A stretch of DNA of 64,000 nt from Bog-532 sp963805255 (GCA_963805255.1 CAWDTK010000001.1:51516-115515), one strand, 5' to 3'; counted from the stretch's first letter, positions 27,020 through 35,859 are shown. Made by a program: numbers and translations. Notes: a model not told the origin generated them from the letters alone.

Positions 27020-27400
27020 ATGGACACCTCCATCACGTTCCCGGGCATCCCCGCCATCGTGCCAGCCGCCCGGCGGTTCGTGCGCGGAATCCTCGAAGGA
27101 TCGCCCTCCTATGCCGATGCCGAGCTGATCGCTGGTGAGCTGATCAGCAACGCCATCCGCCACGCTCCGGCCGGACGCGACGGCGGCGAGTTCACGGTCA
27201 CGATCCGCACGGCGCCCGGATGGGCGCGGATCGAGGTCTCCGACCCCGGCACCGGCCAGTGGCACCCGCTCGGCACCGACGACGAGGCCGAGTACGGCCG
27301 CGGCTTGGCCATCGTGGGCGCGCTCGCCGACAAGTTCGGCCACGACGCGGGAACGGACGGCCAGACCGTATGGGCGGAGGTCACATGGACGACGGAATAG
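27020..27400 (+). CDS. HATPase_c anti-sigma-factor-like ATP-binding protein
   Basis: 126 aa. GHKL fold: N-box AELIAGELISNAIRHAPAG, G1 box EVSDPGTGQW, and G2 region EYGRGLAIVGALADKFG. This matches the RsbW/SpoIIAB-like family that binds sigma factors or anti-anti-sigma proteins in actinobacteria. It is divergent from gntR, and a small gene overlaps its 3' end. GntR, HATPase and small protein is a recurring trio in AICEs. Whether it is a true kinase is unknown. Confidence 0.82.
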   Translation: MDTSITFPGIPAIVPAARRFVRGILEGSPSYADAELIAGELISNAIRHAPAGRDGGEFTVTIRTAPGWARIEVSDPGTGQWHPLGTDDEAEYGRGLAIVGALADKFGHDAGTDGQTVWAEVTWTTE

Positions 27401-27798
27401 CCAGGGCCCTGAAAGACCTCCGCCCCTACATAGCCGGGGCCCTCAAGGACCTCCGCCGGAACTGGGGCGGCGCCTACGAGATCACCGAGGCCCCCGGCGT
27501 CTGGCGTGCGATGCGCCTGGACAATCAGGCCACGCTGATCGCCATCGGCCCCAGGGAACTGCGGGATCTGATCACGGCGGATTGCACCGCCCAGCCGGTC
27601 CCCCGGTCCTGCCCGTGCCCGGAGATCCGCCCGGCGCGGTGGCGGCGAGCTGCTGGTGCCGCGGCTCGCAGCGGAGTTCCCGCCCGAATGCGTCCCGTCC
27701 GTGCGGTGCCCGATGGCATGAGCTTCGGCGCAGCTGGTAGCTTACGGCCGCATCCGTCTGTCCCAGGCGGCGGCGGTCTGCTGGGCTGGCCGGCGTAA
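27385..27798 (+). CDS. Small protein coupled to the ATPase
   Basis: Begins ATG 27385, 16 bases before the ATPase stop, so translational coupling is likely. The first 60 residues look genuine: a duplicated ALKDLRPYIAGALKDLRRNW and an AYEITEAPGVWRAMRLDNQA block. After about residue 70 (VPRSCPCPE) the frame becomes Arg/Ala-rich and probably reads past a lost stop. Family unknown. Confidence 0.5.
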   Translation: MDDGIARALKDLRPYIAGALKDLRRNWGGAYEITEAPGVWRAMRLDNQATLIAIGPRELRDLITADCTAQPVPRSCPCPEIRPARWRRAAGAAARSGVPARMRPVRAVPDGMSFGAAGSLRPHPSVPGGGGLLGWPA

Positions 27799-27852
27799 CG
27801 TTCGTGAGCAGGCTGCGCTCGGGATACACGGCGAGTGGCGAGGAGGCCGGGC

Positions 27853-29133
27853 ATGACTTGGCAAGCGGCAAGCATGGGGGCGCGGGCCATAGGTGAGCGC
27901 TCCTTTCCAGACCGGCCGGAGGGTACGGACACTCTTCCGCAGATTGACCACATCCTGGTCTTGATGATGGAGAACCACACCTACGACAACTGGCTCGGCA
28001 TGCTCGGCCGCGGCCCGGGCCAGCAGCCACGGGGAGACGGCTTCACGATCGGGCCCAATGGCCAGCCTACTGCGGCCAATCCCACCCCAGACGGTAAGAC
28101 TCAGCACGCCTTCCATATGCCGACCACCTGCCAGCTACAGGGCAAGCCGACCCAGGAATGGACACAATCCCATATCCAGTTCGACGGCGGCCGCAACGAC
28201 GGGTTCGTGAAGTCGGGCAGCGGCCCGGTGGCCGTGGGCTACTGGACCGGCCATGACCTGCCGTGGTCCTACTCGCTGGCCACCATCTTCCCGCTGGCCG
28301 ACCGCTGGTTCGCTCCCGTGCTGGGCCAGACGTACCCCAACCGCCGCTACCTGCTGGCGGCCACCTCGGTGGGCATGGTAGATGACATCACCCCCGAGGT
28401 CATCGTGCCCCCGCCGCACGGGACAATCTTCGACCTCCTGGACGCCCATCAGATCCCGTGGCGGAACTACTACTCCACCTTCCCCGCGACCAGCTACCTG
28501 TACCTCGGCGATGCGATCCGCAACCACCCCAGCATTGTCCCGGTCGATCAGTTCTTCGCCGATGCCAAGTCAGACAGCCTTCCTGGTTTTGCGATCATCG
28601 ACCCCAACTGGGGCACCAACTCCGGGGAGGACCCGCAAAACATCGTGCACGCCGAGGTGTTCGCCGCCTCCGTCGTGCAGGCCGTCATGGACTCCCCGGC
28701 CTGGCCGCGCACGTTGCTGGTATGGACCTTTGATGAAGGCGGCGGCTACTACGACCACCTGCCGCCACCTGCGGCGGTCGCGCCGGACGACATCGGGCCG
28801 GACTGGCCTGCGCCTGCCTATACCGGGTTCGCCCAGTACGGGTTCCGGGTCCCGGCGGTCGTGGTGTCCCCATGGAGCCGGCCCGGTCACGTGACCAGCG
28901 TGGTGCACGACCACACCTCGATCCTGGCCATGGCCGAACGCAAGTGGAACCTGCCGGCCCTGACACTCCGCGACGCGGCCGCCGCGGACCTGTCCGACTT
29001 TCTCGACCTGAGCCAGCAGGCGTTCGCCGAACCACCCACGCTGGCCGAGCCGCTCGCCGGTCCCCCGCAGCTCGCCTGCGAAAAGACGGGCCCCGGGCAG
29101 ATACCGCCGCCGGGATCAGTCACGACCGGCTAG
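27853..29133 (+). CDS. Phospholipase-C/acid-phosphatase-type phosphoesterase
   Basis: 426 aa from ATG 27853, after an AGGAGG. Phosphoesterase family (PF04185 type): the metal-binding start IDHILVLMMENHTYDNWLG, a second block WSYSLATIFPLADRWFAP, FAIIDPNWGTNSGE, and the C-terminal WTFDEGGGYYDHLPPP and SPWSRPGHVTSVVHDHTSIL metal/active-site region. Bacterial relatives cleave phosphatidylcholine or phosphate monoesters, usually outside the cell. No signal peptide or Tat motif is visible here, which is odd; it could be intracellular or have lost its leader. Island cargo. Confidence 0.8.
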   Translation: MTWQAASMGARAIGERSFPDRPEGTDTLPQIDHILVLMMENHTYDNWLGMLGRGPGQQPRGDGFTIGPNGQPTAANPTPDGKTQHAFHMPTTCQLQGKPTQEWTQSHIQFDGGRNDGFVKSGSGPVAVGYWTGHDLPWSYSLATIFPLADRWFAPVLGQTYPNRRYLLAATSVGMVDDITPEVIVPPPHGTIFDLLDAHQIPWRNYYSTFPATSYLYLGDAIRNHPSIVPVDQFFADAKSDSLPGFAIIDPNWGTNSGEDPQNIVHAEVFAASVVQAVMDSPAWPRTLLVWTFDEGGGYYDHLPPPAAVAPDDIGPDWPAPAYTGFAQYGFRVPAVVVSPWSRPGHVTSVVHDHTSILAMAERKWNLPALTLRDAAAADLSDFLDLSQQAFAEPPTLAEPLAGPPQLACEKTGPGQIPPPGSVTTG

Positions 29134-29267
29134 GTAACCTGCCCAAGTCCGGGACCAGGGCGTGTTTCACAAGCTGATCTCGGCATGGCTGCGGGTCTGG
29201 GTAACCTGCCCAAGTCCGGGACCAGGGCGTGTTTCACAAGCTGATCTCGGCATGGCTGCGGGTCTGG
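29134..29267. repeat. 67-bp perfect tandem duplication
   Basis: Two identical 67-bp copies (29134-29200 and 29201-29267) starting GTAACCTGCCCAAGTCCGGG, directly after the phosphoesterase stop. Recent slippage or unequal crossing-over. Confidence 0.9.
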
Positions 29268-29356
29268 CCGAGACCAGGGCTGATCACATAGCGTGAACCA
29301 GAGTAGCCTGGCGCAGCGATCCGAGCGATTACGCACAGGCCTTTTTGGCTCGCCAT

Positions 29357-30252
29357 TGAGGGTTATTCACAGGGTCGGGTTTATTCGCTAGAAAGTACGC
29401 AAAGCATCGGCGCGCCTAAGTGAAAGACGGCCCGCTTCTCGAAAGGATTGGGTTACCACACTCAACCTAGAGAAGCGAGCCGCCGGATGTATAATACCAC
29501 GGGTTTCACCAGGGATGAGGTCATCGAACTCTGCGCCATGATCAACGCAGCCGAACTGGAACCCGGGACGAAACTCTGGCCGCCGATCCTGGGATTGTTC
29601 AGGTCGGCTGTCGCCTCTCTTACATATATGCGGCGCAACCGCGTCCAAGCGGAAATAGCTGAATCATTCGGCGTCTCGCAGCCCACAGTGAGCCGGGCGA
29701 TTTCAGCAATGACCTCAATCATAAAGAAAGTGCTTGCCCCCTATGTTCCCACCGCGGACGAACTCGAGGAGAACATGCAGTACATCATCGACGGAACTCT
29801 GCTCCCGTGCTGGTCATGGGCCACACGGCCGGAACTGTACTCCGGCAAGCGCAAGACCACTGGCATGAACATACAGGTCGCGTGCAACCTTGCGGGACGC
29901 CTCGCGTGGATTTCCGACCCTGTCGACGGCAGCCGCCACGACAGCCATTGCATGGATGAATCAGGAGTCCTCATCACGATGGATCCCGGTAACTGGGCTG
30001 GCGATAAAGGATATGTCGGTCATGGCATGATCACTCCATTTAAGAAGCCCGCTGGAGGCGAGCTTCTCGACTGGCAGAGGGAATTCAACACTCAGGTCAA
30101 TAAGCTCCGCTACGTCATTGAGCAAGTCATCGCAAACTTCAAAACCTGGCGGATCATGCACACCGACTATCGGCGCCCGATCGAGACTTTCCCTGCCACG
30201 ATCTCAACCGTTATTGCTCTGCACTTCTACAAGATCGCCTGAATAACCCTCA
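29357..30252 (+). mobile_element. IS5-like (DDE_Tnp_4) insertion sequence
   Basis: About 0.9 kb with terminal inverted repeats TGAGGGTTATTCA at both ends (29357 and, inverted, 30240-30252). Lower G+C than its surroundings, suggesting recent arrival. Target duplication not clear. Confidence 0.8.
29487..30242 (+). CDS. IS5-like transposase, HARBI1/DDE_Tnp_4 type
   Basis: 251 aa from ATG 29487. N-terminal helix-turn-helix RVQAEIAESFGVSQPTVSRA. Catalytic core YIIDGTLLPCWSW (first Asp), WISDPVDGSRHDSHCMDESG (second Asp), GDKGYVGHGMITPF, and NKLRYVIEQVIANFKTWRIM with the Glu. Members are usually about 250-270 aa, so it appears complete. Confidence 0.88.
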   Translation: MYNTTGFTRDEVIELCAMINAAELEPGTKLWPPILGLFRSAVASLTYMRRNRVQAEIAESFGVSQPTVSRAISAMTSIIKKVLAPYVPTADELEENMQYIIDGTLLPCWSWATRPELYSGKRKTTGMNIQVACNLAGRLAWISDPVDGSRHDSHCMDESGVLITMDPGNWAGDKGYVGHGMITPFKKPAGGELLDWQREFNTQVNKLRYVIEQVIANFKTWRIMHTDYRRPIETFPATISTVIALHFYKIA

Positions 30253-30472
30253 TTGTCGCCGAATGGCGCCCGTATCAGCCATTCGGTCGCGGTCCGGATA
30301 GCTGCAAGACCGGTGTTGCACGCATAGCACTTCTTTGAGACTCCGGCCGCAACGGGTTAGCGTTCGGGCGGCTAAGTAGCCGCCTGTGACCGATGCCAGG
30401 CATGCTTGCGGCCCGGCTGCATGCGGCTGATCCCACCTTCACGGCGGGCGGCACGTACGGTACAACCGGGGT
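30253..30472. other. Spacer right of the IS5-like element
   Basis: No gene recognised. Confidence 0.3.
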
Positions 30473-30888
30473 GTGCGCTCGCGGAAGTACCGGGTGGTGA
30501 TCGCGCTGGAGCGGGGCAGCAACAGGCTGACACGCTGGGCGCTGCGCGCGGGCCTGGCGCCGCGGGCGTTCGCCCTGCTGGAGACGACGGGCCGCCGGAC
30601 CGGGCTGGCGCGGCACACGCCGGTGGGAAACGGCTGTGCGGCGATACCTTCTGGCTGGTCGCCGCGCACGGGACGCAGGCCGACTACGTCCGCAACCTGC
30701 AGGCCGAGCCCAGGGTGCGGGTCAAGGCCGGCGGGACGTGGCGCGCCGGGACGGCGGTCGTGCTTCCCGGCGATGACCCCGCCGTGCGGTCGCGGATGCT
30801 GCCCTATCAGTGGGACGCGGCGATCGGCATGACGATGGCCTCGGCGCCACTGACCATCCGTATCGACCTGGATCCGGAGCCCGAGTGA
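30473..30888 (+). pseudogene. Deazaflavin (F420)-dependent nitroreductase-family protein, frameshifted
   Basis: Two frames encode one protein. From GTG 30473: VRSRKYRVVIALERGSNRLT...LLETTGRRTGLARHTPVGNG. From about 30635 in another frame: LCGDTFWLVAAHGTQADYVR-NLQAEPRVRVKAGG, ending at 30888. The TTGRRTGxxRxTPV and AHGxxxDYVRNL blocks mark the DDN/nitroreductase F420 family, about 138 aa when joined. A single-base indel near 30635 separates them. Either a pseudogene or a sequence error. Confidence 0.8.
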
Positions 30889-31057
30889 ACTACGGGCGCC
30901 AGCCGTGATCAGGTCGTCAGCCCCTCGCAGGCCAGCCAGACGCCCACGCTGCGCAACCCGGCGCCGGGCACGGCGTCCTTGTACCGCTTCAAAACTGACA
31001 TAGATACTGTGACCTGCGGTTTGGCCGGATGAGCTGGTTGCGGCAAGATCGCGGTTT

Positions 31058-31138
31058 GTGTCTCTTCGCCTGCTCTATCTGGTCCTGATCCGGGTCTTCG
31101 ACTGGCTGGCGCTGCTCGGCCGCAGCGAGGCGTGTCTT
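31058..31138 (+). pseudogene. N-terminal scrap of an integrase-core transposase
   Basis: GTG 31058 starts VSLRLLYLVLIRVFDWLALL-GRSEA, the characteristic beginning of a widespread actinomycete integrase-core (rve) transposase. Homology stops after about 27 codons, close to the IS256 remnant. Confidence 0.55.
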
Positions 31139-31173
31139 CGACGCGATCTTCGCCGACGAGGGCCGTGAAGGTT

Positions 31174-31290
31174 GGTCCGCGCCGGAGCGACCTTCATCAA
31201 CGGCAAACTCGTCGAGCGACCCGGCGAGAAGGGTCAGGAAGGCGCTGCCTAAAAGATCTTGATCCACAGGTCTTGACAATAGCTCTGACG
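31174..31290 (+). pseudogene. 3' scrap of an IS256-family element
   Basis: The last 25 codons (ending GEKGQEGAA and TAA at 31250-31252) and the IS end GATCTTGATCCACAGG are nearly identical to the remnant at 15613-15880 and related to the full element at 37.4-38.8 kb. Confidence 0.75.
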
Positions 31291-31366
31291 ACCCGCGAGC
31301 GTAAGAATCAGCGTTTGCGCGGGCGTCCCCTCCTAGCGGATTCTGGAAGTAGCCAAGGGTCCGTCT

Positions 31367-31400
31367 CTACTAGGCAACAAATAGCTACTAGGCAACAAAT
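31367..31400. repeat. 18-bp-spaced direct repeat upstream of the Tyr-rich peptide gene
   Basis: CTACTAGGCAACAAAT at 31367-31382 and 31385-31400, unit length 18 bp. The position 113-146 bases before the peptide start could make it a regulator site. Confidence 0.5.
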
Positions 31401-31512
31401 GGCTGCATCTCGCGGCCATGGCGAACTGGCCCCCAGCCCTCGGACTGTCACGGCACTCCAGGGTCAGCAGCCCTCTATCACAGAGCAGCCCCTTTCACAG
31501 AAGGAAAAATCG

Positions 31513-31737
31513 ATGATTTCCATCAAAAAGCTGGTCACCACCGCCGCGCTTATAGCGGCGACCACCGTGGCGGGCATCGCTCCGGCGATGGCCACGACGT
31601 CAGCTCCGGCCACAAAGTCAGCTCCGGCAAAGGCCACGACAGCGCAATATAATAGGCATTGTCACCACTACTCCTATTATTACTACTACAGGCATGGGTA
31701 CCGTTACCACTACCGCTACTGCAGGTCTTACTACTAG
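31513..31737 (+). CDS. Tyrosine/histidine-rich small secreted peptide
   Basis: 74 aa from ATG 31513 with AGAAGG nine bases upstream. Signal peptide MISIKKLVTTAALIAATTVA, with cleavage likely after AMA at residue 27. The mature peptide has an Ala/Thr/Ser/Lys-rich linker, then a 32-residue tail almost wholly Tyr, His, Arg and Ser (QYNRHCHHYSYYYYYRHGYR and on to YCRSYY) with two Cys. This composition is far from chance in a 70% G+C genome, where Tyr codons are rare. Possible metal-binding, cross-linking or antimicrobial role; no family recognised. Confidence 0.65.
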   Translation: MISIKKLVTTAALIAATTVAGIAPAMATTSAPATKSAPAKATTAQYNRHCHHYSYYYYYRHGYRYHYRYCRSYY

Positions 31738-32226
31738 ATGTAACTGGCACAGGGAAGCCCGTCCGCTAAGTGCGTACGGGCTTTGCAATGATGCGCTTTT
31801 GCAAGCACCCGCAGGTCAAGCACGGTTATTCAGAGAAGATCAAGGGAGTCCGCCCAGTATCGGCCAGGCCCAGGGACGACAAGCGACACTGGCTTCCCCA
31901 GCTGAAAGTCCCGACTCGCAATCAGCTGGGGGAGAGCGCAACCAAAATGCCTCAGCTGAGAACAGTCTCCGCAACCGCAAAACACCGGCAGGCGCGAGTT
32001 GCCATCTGTGCGGTCTGACCGCAGGTCAGAGGCACATGGGCGTGCGCTGTAAGGGCGATCCCTACCGCGACCCGTACTGATCAAGGCGCTTGCGGCGCCG
32101 CTGGCCCGGCGTCAGCGCTGGGCTCGGCATTGGCGGCCCGCCCGGCGCACGCCGGGCCACGTGCCTGGACGGCACGCAGATCAAGGTCACACGGCAGGCG
32201 CCGGTACAGGCCAGCCGTCTTCCTCG
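31738..32226. other. Spacer, no supported gene
   Basis: About 490 bases. A short plus-strand stretch ending at 32080 encodes CHLCGLTAGQRHMGVRCKGD, which may be the eroded end of a small zinc-ribbon gene, but no start could be assigned. Confidence 0.35.
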
Positions 32227-35200
32227 TTAACTCGTGTGGCCGTACAGGTCAGCCTCCCGCCGGGCGTCCTCGGCTTCTTCCAGCCGCCCTAGGTCGAGCA
32301 GTATTCCGCTCCATACGATCAGCGTGTCTGCAAGCCTGCCTTGGTAAGCAGCGGGATCTGCGTCGGTGAGCACCCGGTAAAGGCTCACGGCTTCTGTGGT
32401 GACGGTCAGCGCCCGCTCTGGGCGGCCCAGGTTACCCAGGGTGACGCCGAGGCTGGTCAGGGCCCGGGCGAGGTCGGCGCGGTAGCGGCCGGGTGCGGCC
32501 TCTTCCGCCGCCCGGTACAGCTCCACCGCCTCCGCCTTGACCGGGCGGGCGTCCCGTTCCTGGCCCAGCCTGCTCAGGGCGGCGCCGAGGCTGGTCAGGG
32601 CCCGGGCGAGGTCGGCGCGGTAGCGGCCGGGCGCGGCCTCTTCCGCCGCCCGGTACAGCTCCACCGCTTCCGCCTCGACCGGGCGGGCGTCCCGGTGTGC
32701 GCCCAGGTTACCCAGGGCGACGCCGAGGCTGGTCAGGGCCCGGGCGAGGTCGGCGCGGTAGCGGCCGGGTGCGGCCTCTTGCGCCGCCCGGTACAGCTCC
32801 ACCGCCTCCGCCTCGACGGGGCGGGCGTCCCGGTGTGCGCCCAGGTTACCGAGGGTGACGCCGAGGCTGGTCAGGGCCCGGGCGAGGTCGGCGCGGTAGC
32901 GGCCGGGTGCGGCCTCTTGCGCCGCCCGGTACAGCTCCACCGCCTCCGCCTCGACGGGGCGGGCGTCCCGTTCCTGGCCCAGCCTGCTCAGGGTGGCGCC
33001 GAGGCTGGTCAGGGCCCGGGCGAGGTCGGCGCGGTAGCGGCCGGGCGCGGCCTCTTCCGCCGCCCGGTACAGCTCCACCGCCTCCGCCTTGACCGGGCGG
33101 GCGTCCCGGTGTGCGCCCAGGTTACCCAGGGCGGCGCCGAGGCTGGTCAGGGCCCGGGCGAGGTCGGCGCGGTAGCGGCCGGGCGCGGCCTCTTCCGCCG
33201 CCCGGTACAGCTCCACCGCCTCCGCCACGACCGGGCGGGCGTCCCGGTGTGCGCCCAGGTTACCCAGGGCGGCGCCGAGGCTGGTCAGGGCCCGGGCGAG
33301 GTCGGCGCGGTAGCGGCCGGGTGCGGCCTCTTCCGCCGCCCGGTACAGCTCCACCGCCTCCGCCTTGACCGGGCGGGCGTCCCGGTGTGCGCCCAGGTTA
33401 CCCAGGGCGGCGCCGAGGCTGGTCAGGGCCCGGGCGAGGTCGGCGCGGTAGCGGCCGGGTGCGGCCTCTTCCGCCGCCCGGTACAGCTCCACCGCCTCCG
33501 CCTCGACCGGGCGGGCGTCCCGTTCCTGGCCCAGCCTGCTCAGGGCGGCGCCGAGGCTGGTCAGGGCCCGGGCGAGGTCGGCGCGGTAGCGGCCGGGCGC
33601 GGCCTCTTCCGCCGCCCGGTACAGCTCCACCGCCTCCGCCACGACCGGGCGGGCGTCCCGGTGTGCGCCCAGGTTACCCAGGGCGACGCCGAGGCTGGTC
33701 AGGGCCCGGGCGAGGTCGGCGCGGTAGCGGCCGGGCGCGGCCTCTTCCGCCGCCCGGTACAGCTCCACCGCCTCCGCCTCGACGGGGCGGGCGTCCCGGT
33801 GTGCGCCCAGGTTACCGAGGGTGACGCCGAGGCTGGTCAGGGCCCGGGCGAGGTCGGCGCGGTAGCGGCCGGGTGCGGCCTCTTGCGCCGCCCGGTACAG
33901 CTCCACCGCCTCCGCCTCGACGGGGCGGGCGTCCCGTTCCTGGCCCAGCCTGCTCAGGGTGGCGCCGAGGCTGGTCAGGGCCCGGGCGAGGTCGGCGCGG
34001 TAGCGGCCGGGCGCGGCCTCTTCCGCCGCCCGGTAGAGCGTGACCGCGGCGCGGTGAGCGCCGACTGCAGCGCCTTGGAACCTGGACTGCTCTAGCTGGT
34101 CGGCGGCAGATGTGAGGCTGGCGGCGACCTCGATGGCATCGCTCAACTGACCGGCGGCGAGCTCACCGACGCCGATTCGCAGGTTCACGGCAATGGTCAC
34201 AACCGCCAGCGAGACGGGCACCTGCCGCAGGTCGGCCGCGAGCGCAGTCAGAACTTCATCAGTGACCTGCGCATCAGTGAGGATGTCCGCGAGGAGCTGA
34301 CCGAAGGCGGCGTTGTCGAGGTTGCGGGCGAGGCGAACGGCAGCTGCGACCAGGACGTCGGCGTGTCCCATAAGGAGCCGCCGGAGCAAGGGATCGGCAG
34401 ATGCGGGGTAGTGGTCGAGGGAGCGGGCCAGCACAGCAAGGGCCTGAGTCGCGCGGCGCTCAGACAAACCCGTCAGCGCAGCATCGGCGAGTTCGATAGA
34501 AGCAGAGAAAACGGACGTGACCAGATACTCCAGCAGCAGATCGGGTTGGATCGACCCGAGCCAGCAGGAGCTAGTCGCCGGGTACAGCTCGCGCAGCCAG
34601 CCGAGGACCTGTTCCACTGTCAGCTCGGACGCGTCGGCCAGAACGGGCAGCCGCCGCAGCACCTGCCGGGCCTCCTGCTCGTCGTCAGCGCCGAGCAATC
34701 CGGCAATGGCGACAACCTGCCGACCCGCGCCAGATCCCACCCCGAGCTGATCTAGGCCGCGGGCGGCCAGAGTGTGGCTCCAGTAGTTGTCCTCATGCCC
34801 AAGCAGCTCGTCCACGATGTCTTCGCTGGCGTCGACCGACGCGGGGGTGCCTCTGCCCTCCCGTGCGCACAGCACCGCCGTCAACGCGGCGGTGTGCAGG
34901 AGCAGGACCGGGGTGTCTTTGGCCACTGGCCGCAGCGTGGTCGCTGGGACGGGGATGCCGTAGTGGTCGGCGAACGCCTTCAGCGCCGCGTCGAATGTCT
35001 CCTGGTGACGCAGCGCAATACCGGTCAGCGGGCCCAGTTTCACTGCCTGAGCACCTGCCAGGACATCCTGGATGGCCGCGTTGCGGCGCAACGGGCCGTC
35101 CGGTTGGCACCACTCGCCCGGCGTGCGGGCCAGCAGCAAAACCCGGATCACCGGGTCCCCGTCGTGCGCGGCCAGCGCTTCAAGCAGCGCTTCCAGGTCC

Positions 35201-35859
35201 GTGCGAGCCTCGGCGTAGTCCACTACCAGCAACGTGGGTTGACCCGCCGCCGCGATCGCCGCGATCGCCTCCCCACCGCGACCGACCTGCAGGAACCCGC
35301 ATTGCCACCACCCCGCCGTCTCCAGGCTGGTCGCCAACTCCACTGCCAGCCGGGTCTTGCCCGCCCCGCCAGGGCCAGTGATCAGCCGCACCACACCCCA
35401 GGTGGACCCGCGGGCCCACGACCCAAGGGCTCGCAGCTCAGCTCTGCGCCCGGTAAACCCGACCACCTGACGCTCTGCCCGCAGCAGCGCCGCCGGGCTA
35501 CCCTCCAACCGTCCCGGACCCCGGCCTGGCCAGGTCGGCACGGGCAACGGCCGCATCACCGCCCGCAGATCAGCCTCAACCTGGGCGACGCGAGCCTGCT
35601 CTGCTGCCAGTTCAGCGACGCGCCGGTCCCGTCGGCTGATGGCCGCAGGCACGACCAGTCCCGCGGCGAAGACCGCGGCGCCTGCCAGTCCCGCCCAGGC
35701 CAGCACGTACCACGCGCGGACACGCTGCACCCACGGCCCCACCGCGATCGTCAGGCACACCACCGCCATGACCGCGGCCACCAACAGCCACGGCCGCCGT
35801 CCCCGCAGCATGGGCGATGCCTTAGCCACACTCCCCCCATATTTTCCGTCCCCCATCAT
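32227..35859 (-). CDS. Membrane-anchored STAND-type NTPase with twelve tandem TPR units
   Basis: 1210 aa. Residues 24-73 hold two membrane helices, followed by a charged coiled coil (76-100). The NTPase has a Walker A ITGPGGAGKTRLAVEL (about 160-175), a Walker B LLVVDYAEA (about 210), and LLLARTPGEW (about 241) in the sensor position, then a helical region. From about residue 600 to 1150 come twelve 46-residue TPR units (AVELYRAAEEAAPGRYRADL-ARALTSLG...); the first eleven are nearly identical and the last diverged. STAND NTPases use such repeats to sense a trigger and their other end as effector; here two membrane helices are the only candidate effector. Start ATG 35859, divergent from the HIRAN remnant. 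Function as a conflict or immunity switch is inferred. Confidence 0.8.
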   Translation of the reverse strand: MMGDGKYGGSVAKASPMLRGRRPWLLVAAVMAVVCLTIAVGPWVQRVRAWYVLAWAGLAGAAVFAAGLVVPAAISRRDRRVAELAAEQARVAQVEADLRAVMRPLPVPTWPGRGPGRLEGSPAALLRAERQVVGFTGRRAELRALGSWARGSTWGVVRLITGPGGAGKTRLAVELATSLETAGWWQCGFLQVGRGGEAIAAIAAAGQPTLLVVDYAEARTDLEALLEALAAHDGDPVIRVLLLARTPGEWCQPDGPLRRNAAIQDVLAGAQAVKLGPLTGIALRHQETFDAALKAFADHYGIPVPATTLRPVAKDTPVLLLHTAALTAVLCAREGRGTPASVDASEDIVDELLGHEDNYWSHTLAARGLDQLGVGSGAGRQVVAIAGLLGADDEQEARQVLRRLPVLADASELTVEQVLGWLRELYPATSSCWLGSIQPDLLLEYLVTSVFSASIELADAALTGLSERRATQALAVLARSLDHYPASADPLLRRLLMGHADVLVAAAVRLARNLDNAAFGQLLADILTDAQVTDEVLTALAADLRQVPVSLAVVTIAVNLRIGVGELAAGQLSDAIEVAASLTSAADQLEQSRFQGAAVGAHRAAVTLYRAAEEAAPGRYRADLARALTSLGATLSRLGQERDARPVEAEAVELYRAAQEAAPGRYRADLARALTSLGVTLGNLGAHRDARPVEAEAVELYRAAEEAAPGRYRADLARALTSLGVALGNLGAHRDARPVVAEAVELYRAAEEAAPGRYRADLARALTSLGAALSRLGQERDARPVEAEAVELYRAAEEAAPGRYRADLARALTSLGAALGNLGAHRDARPVKAEAVELYRAAEEAAPGRYRADLARALTSLGAALGNLGAHRDARPVVAEAVELYRAAEEAAPGRYRADLARALTSLGAALGNLGAHRDARPVKAEAVELYRAAEEAAPGRYRADLARALTSLGATLSRLGQERDARPVEAEAVELYRAAQEAAPGRYRADLARALTSLGVTLGNLGAHRDARPVEAEAVELYRAAQEAAPGRYRADLARALTSLGVALGNLGAHRDARPVEAEAVELYRAAEEAAPGRYRADLARALTSLGAALSRLGQERDARPVKAEAVELYRAAEEAAPGRYRADLARALTSLGVTLGNLGRPERALTVTTEAVSLYRVLTDADPAAYQGRLADTLIVWSGILLDLGRLEEAEDARREADLYGHTS
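32412..34062 (-). repeat. 138-bp tandem repeat array (TPR coding)
   Basis: Twelve copies of a 138-bp unit. Variation is confined to few positions: SRLGQER or GNLGAHR, AEEAA or AQEAA, and E, K or V in PVxAE. Units 1-4 and 8-11 follow the same order of variants (ATLSR, VTLGN, VALGN, AALSR), which suggests duplication of a four-unit block. Confidence 0.92.

Noticed and set aside
31694..32080. Gene ending in CHLCGLTAGQRHMGVRCKGD
   Set aside because: The ending looks protein-like, but upstream codons overlap the peptide gene and show no start; at best a remnant.
32412..34062. CRISPR-like array
   Set aside because: The 138-bp repeats are contiguous and coding, with no unique spacers. No Cas genes are in the window.
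32341..34095. 584-codon plus-strand repetitive frame
   Set aside because: Mirror image of the TPR array; its repeats follow from the 138-bp DNA unit, not from an independent gene.
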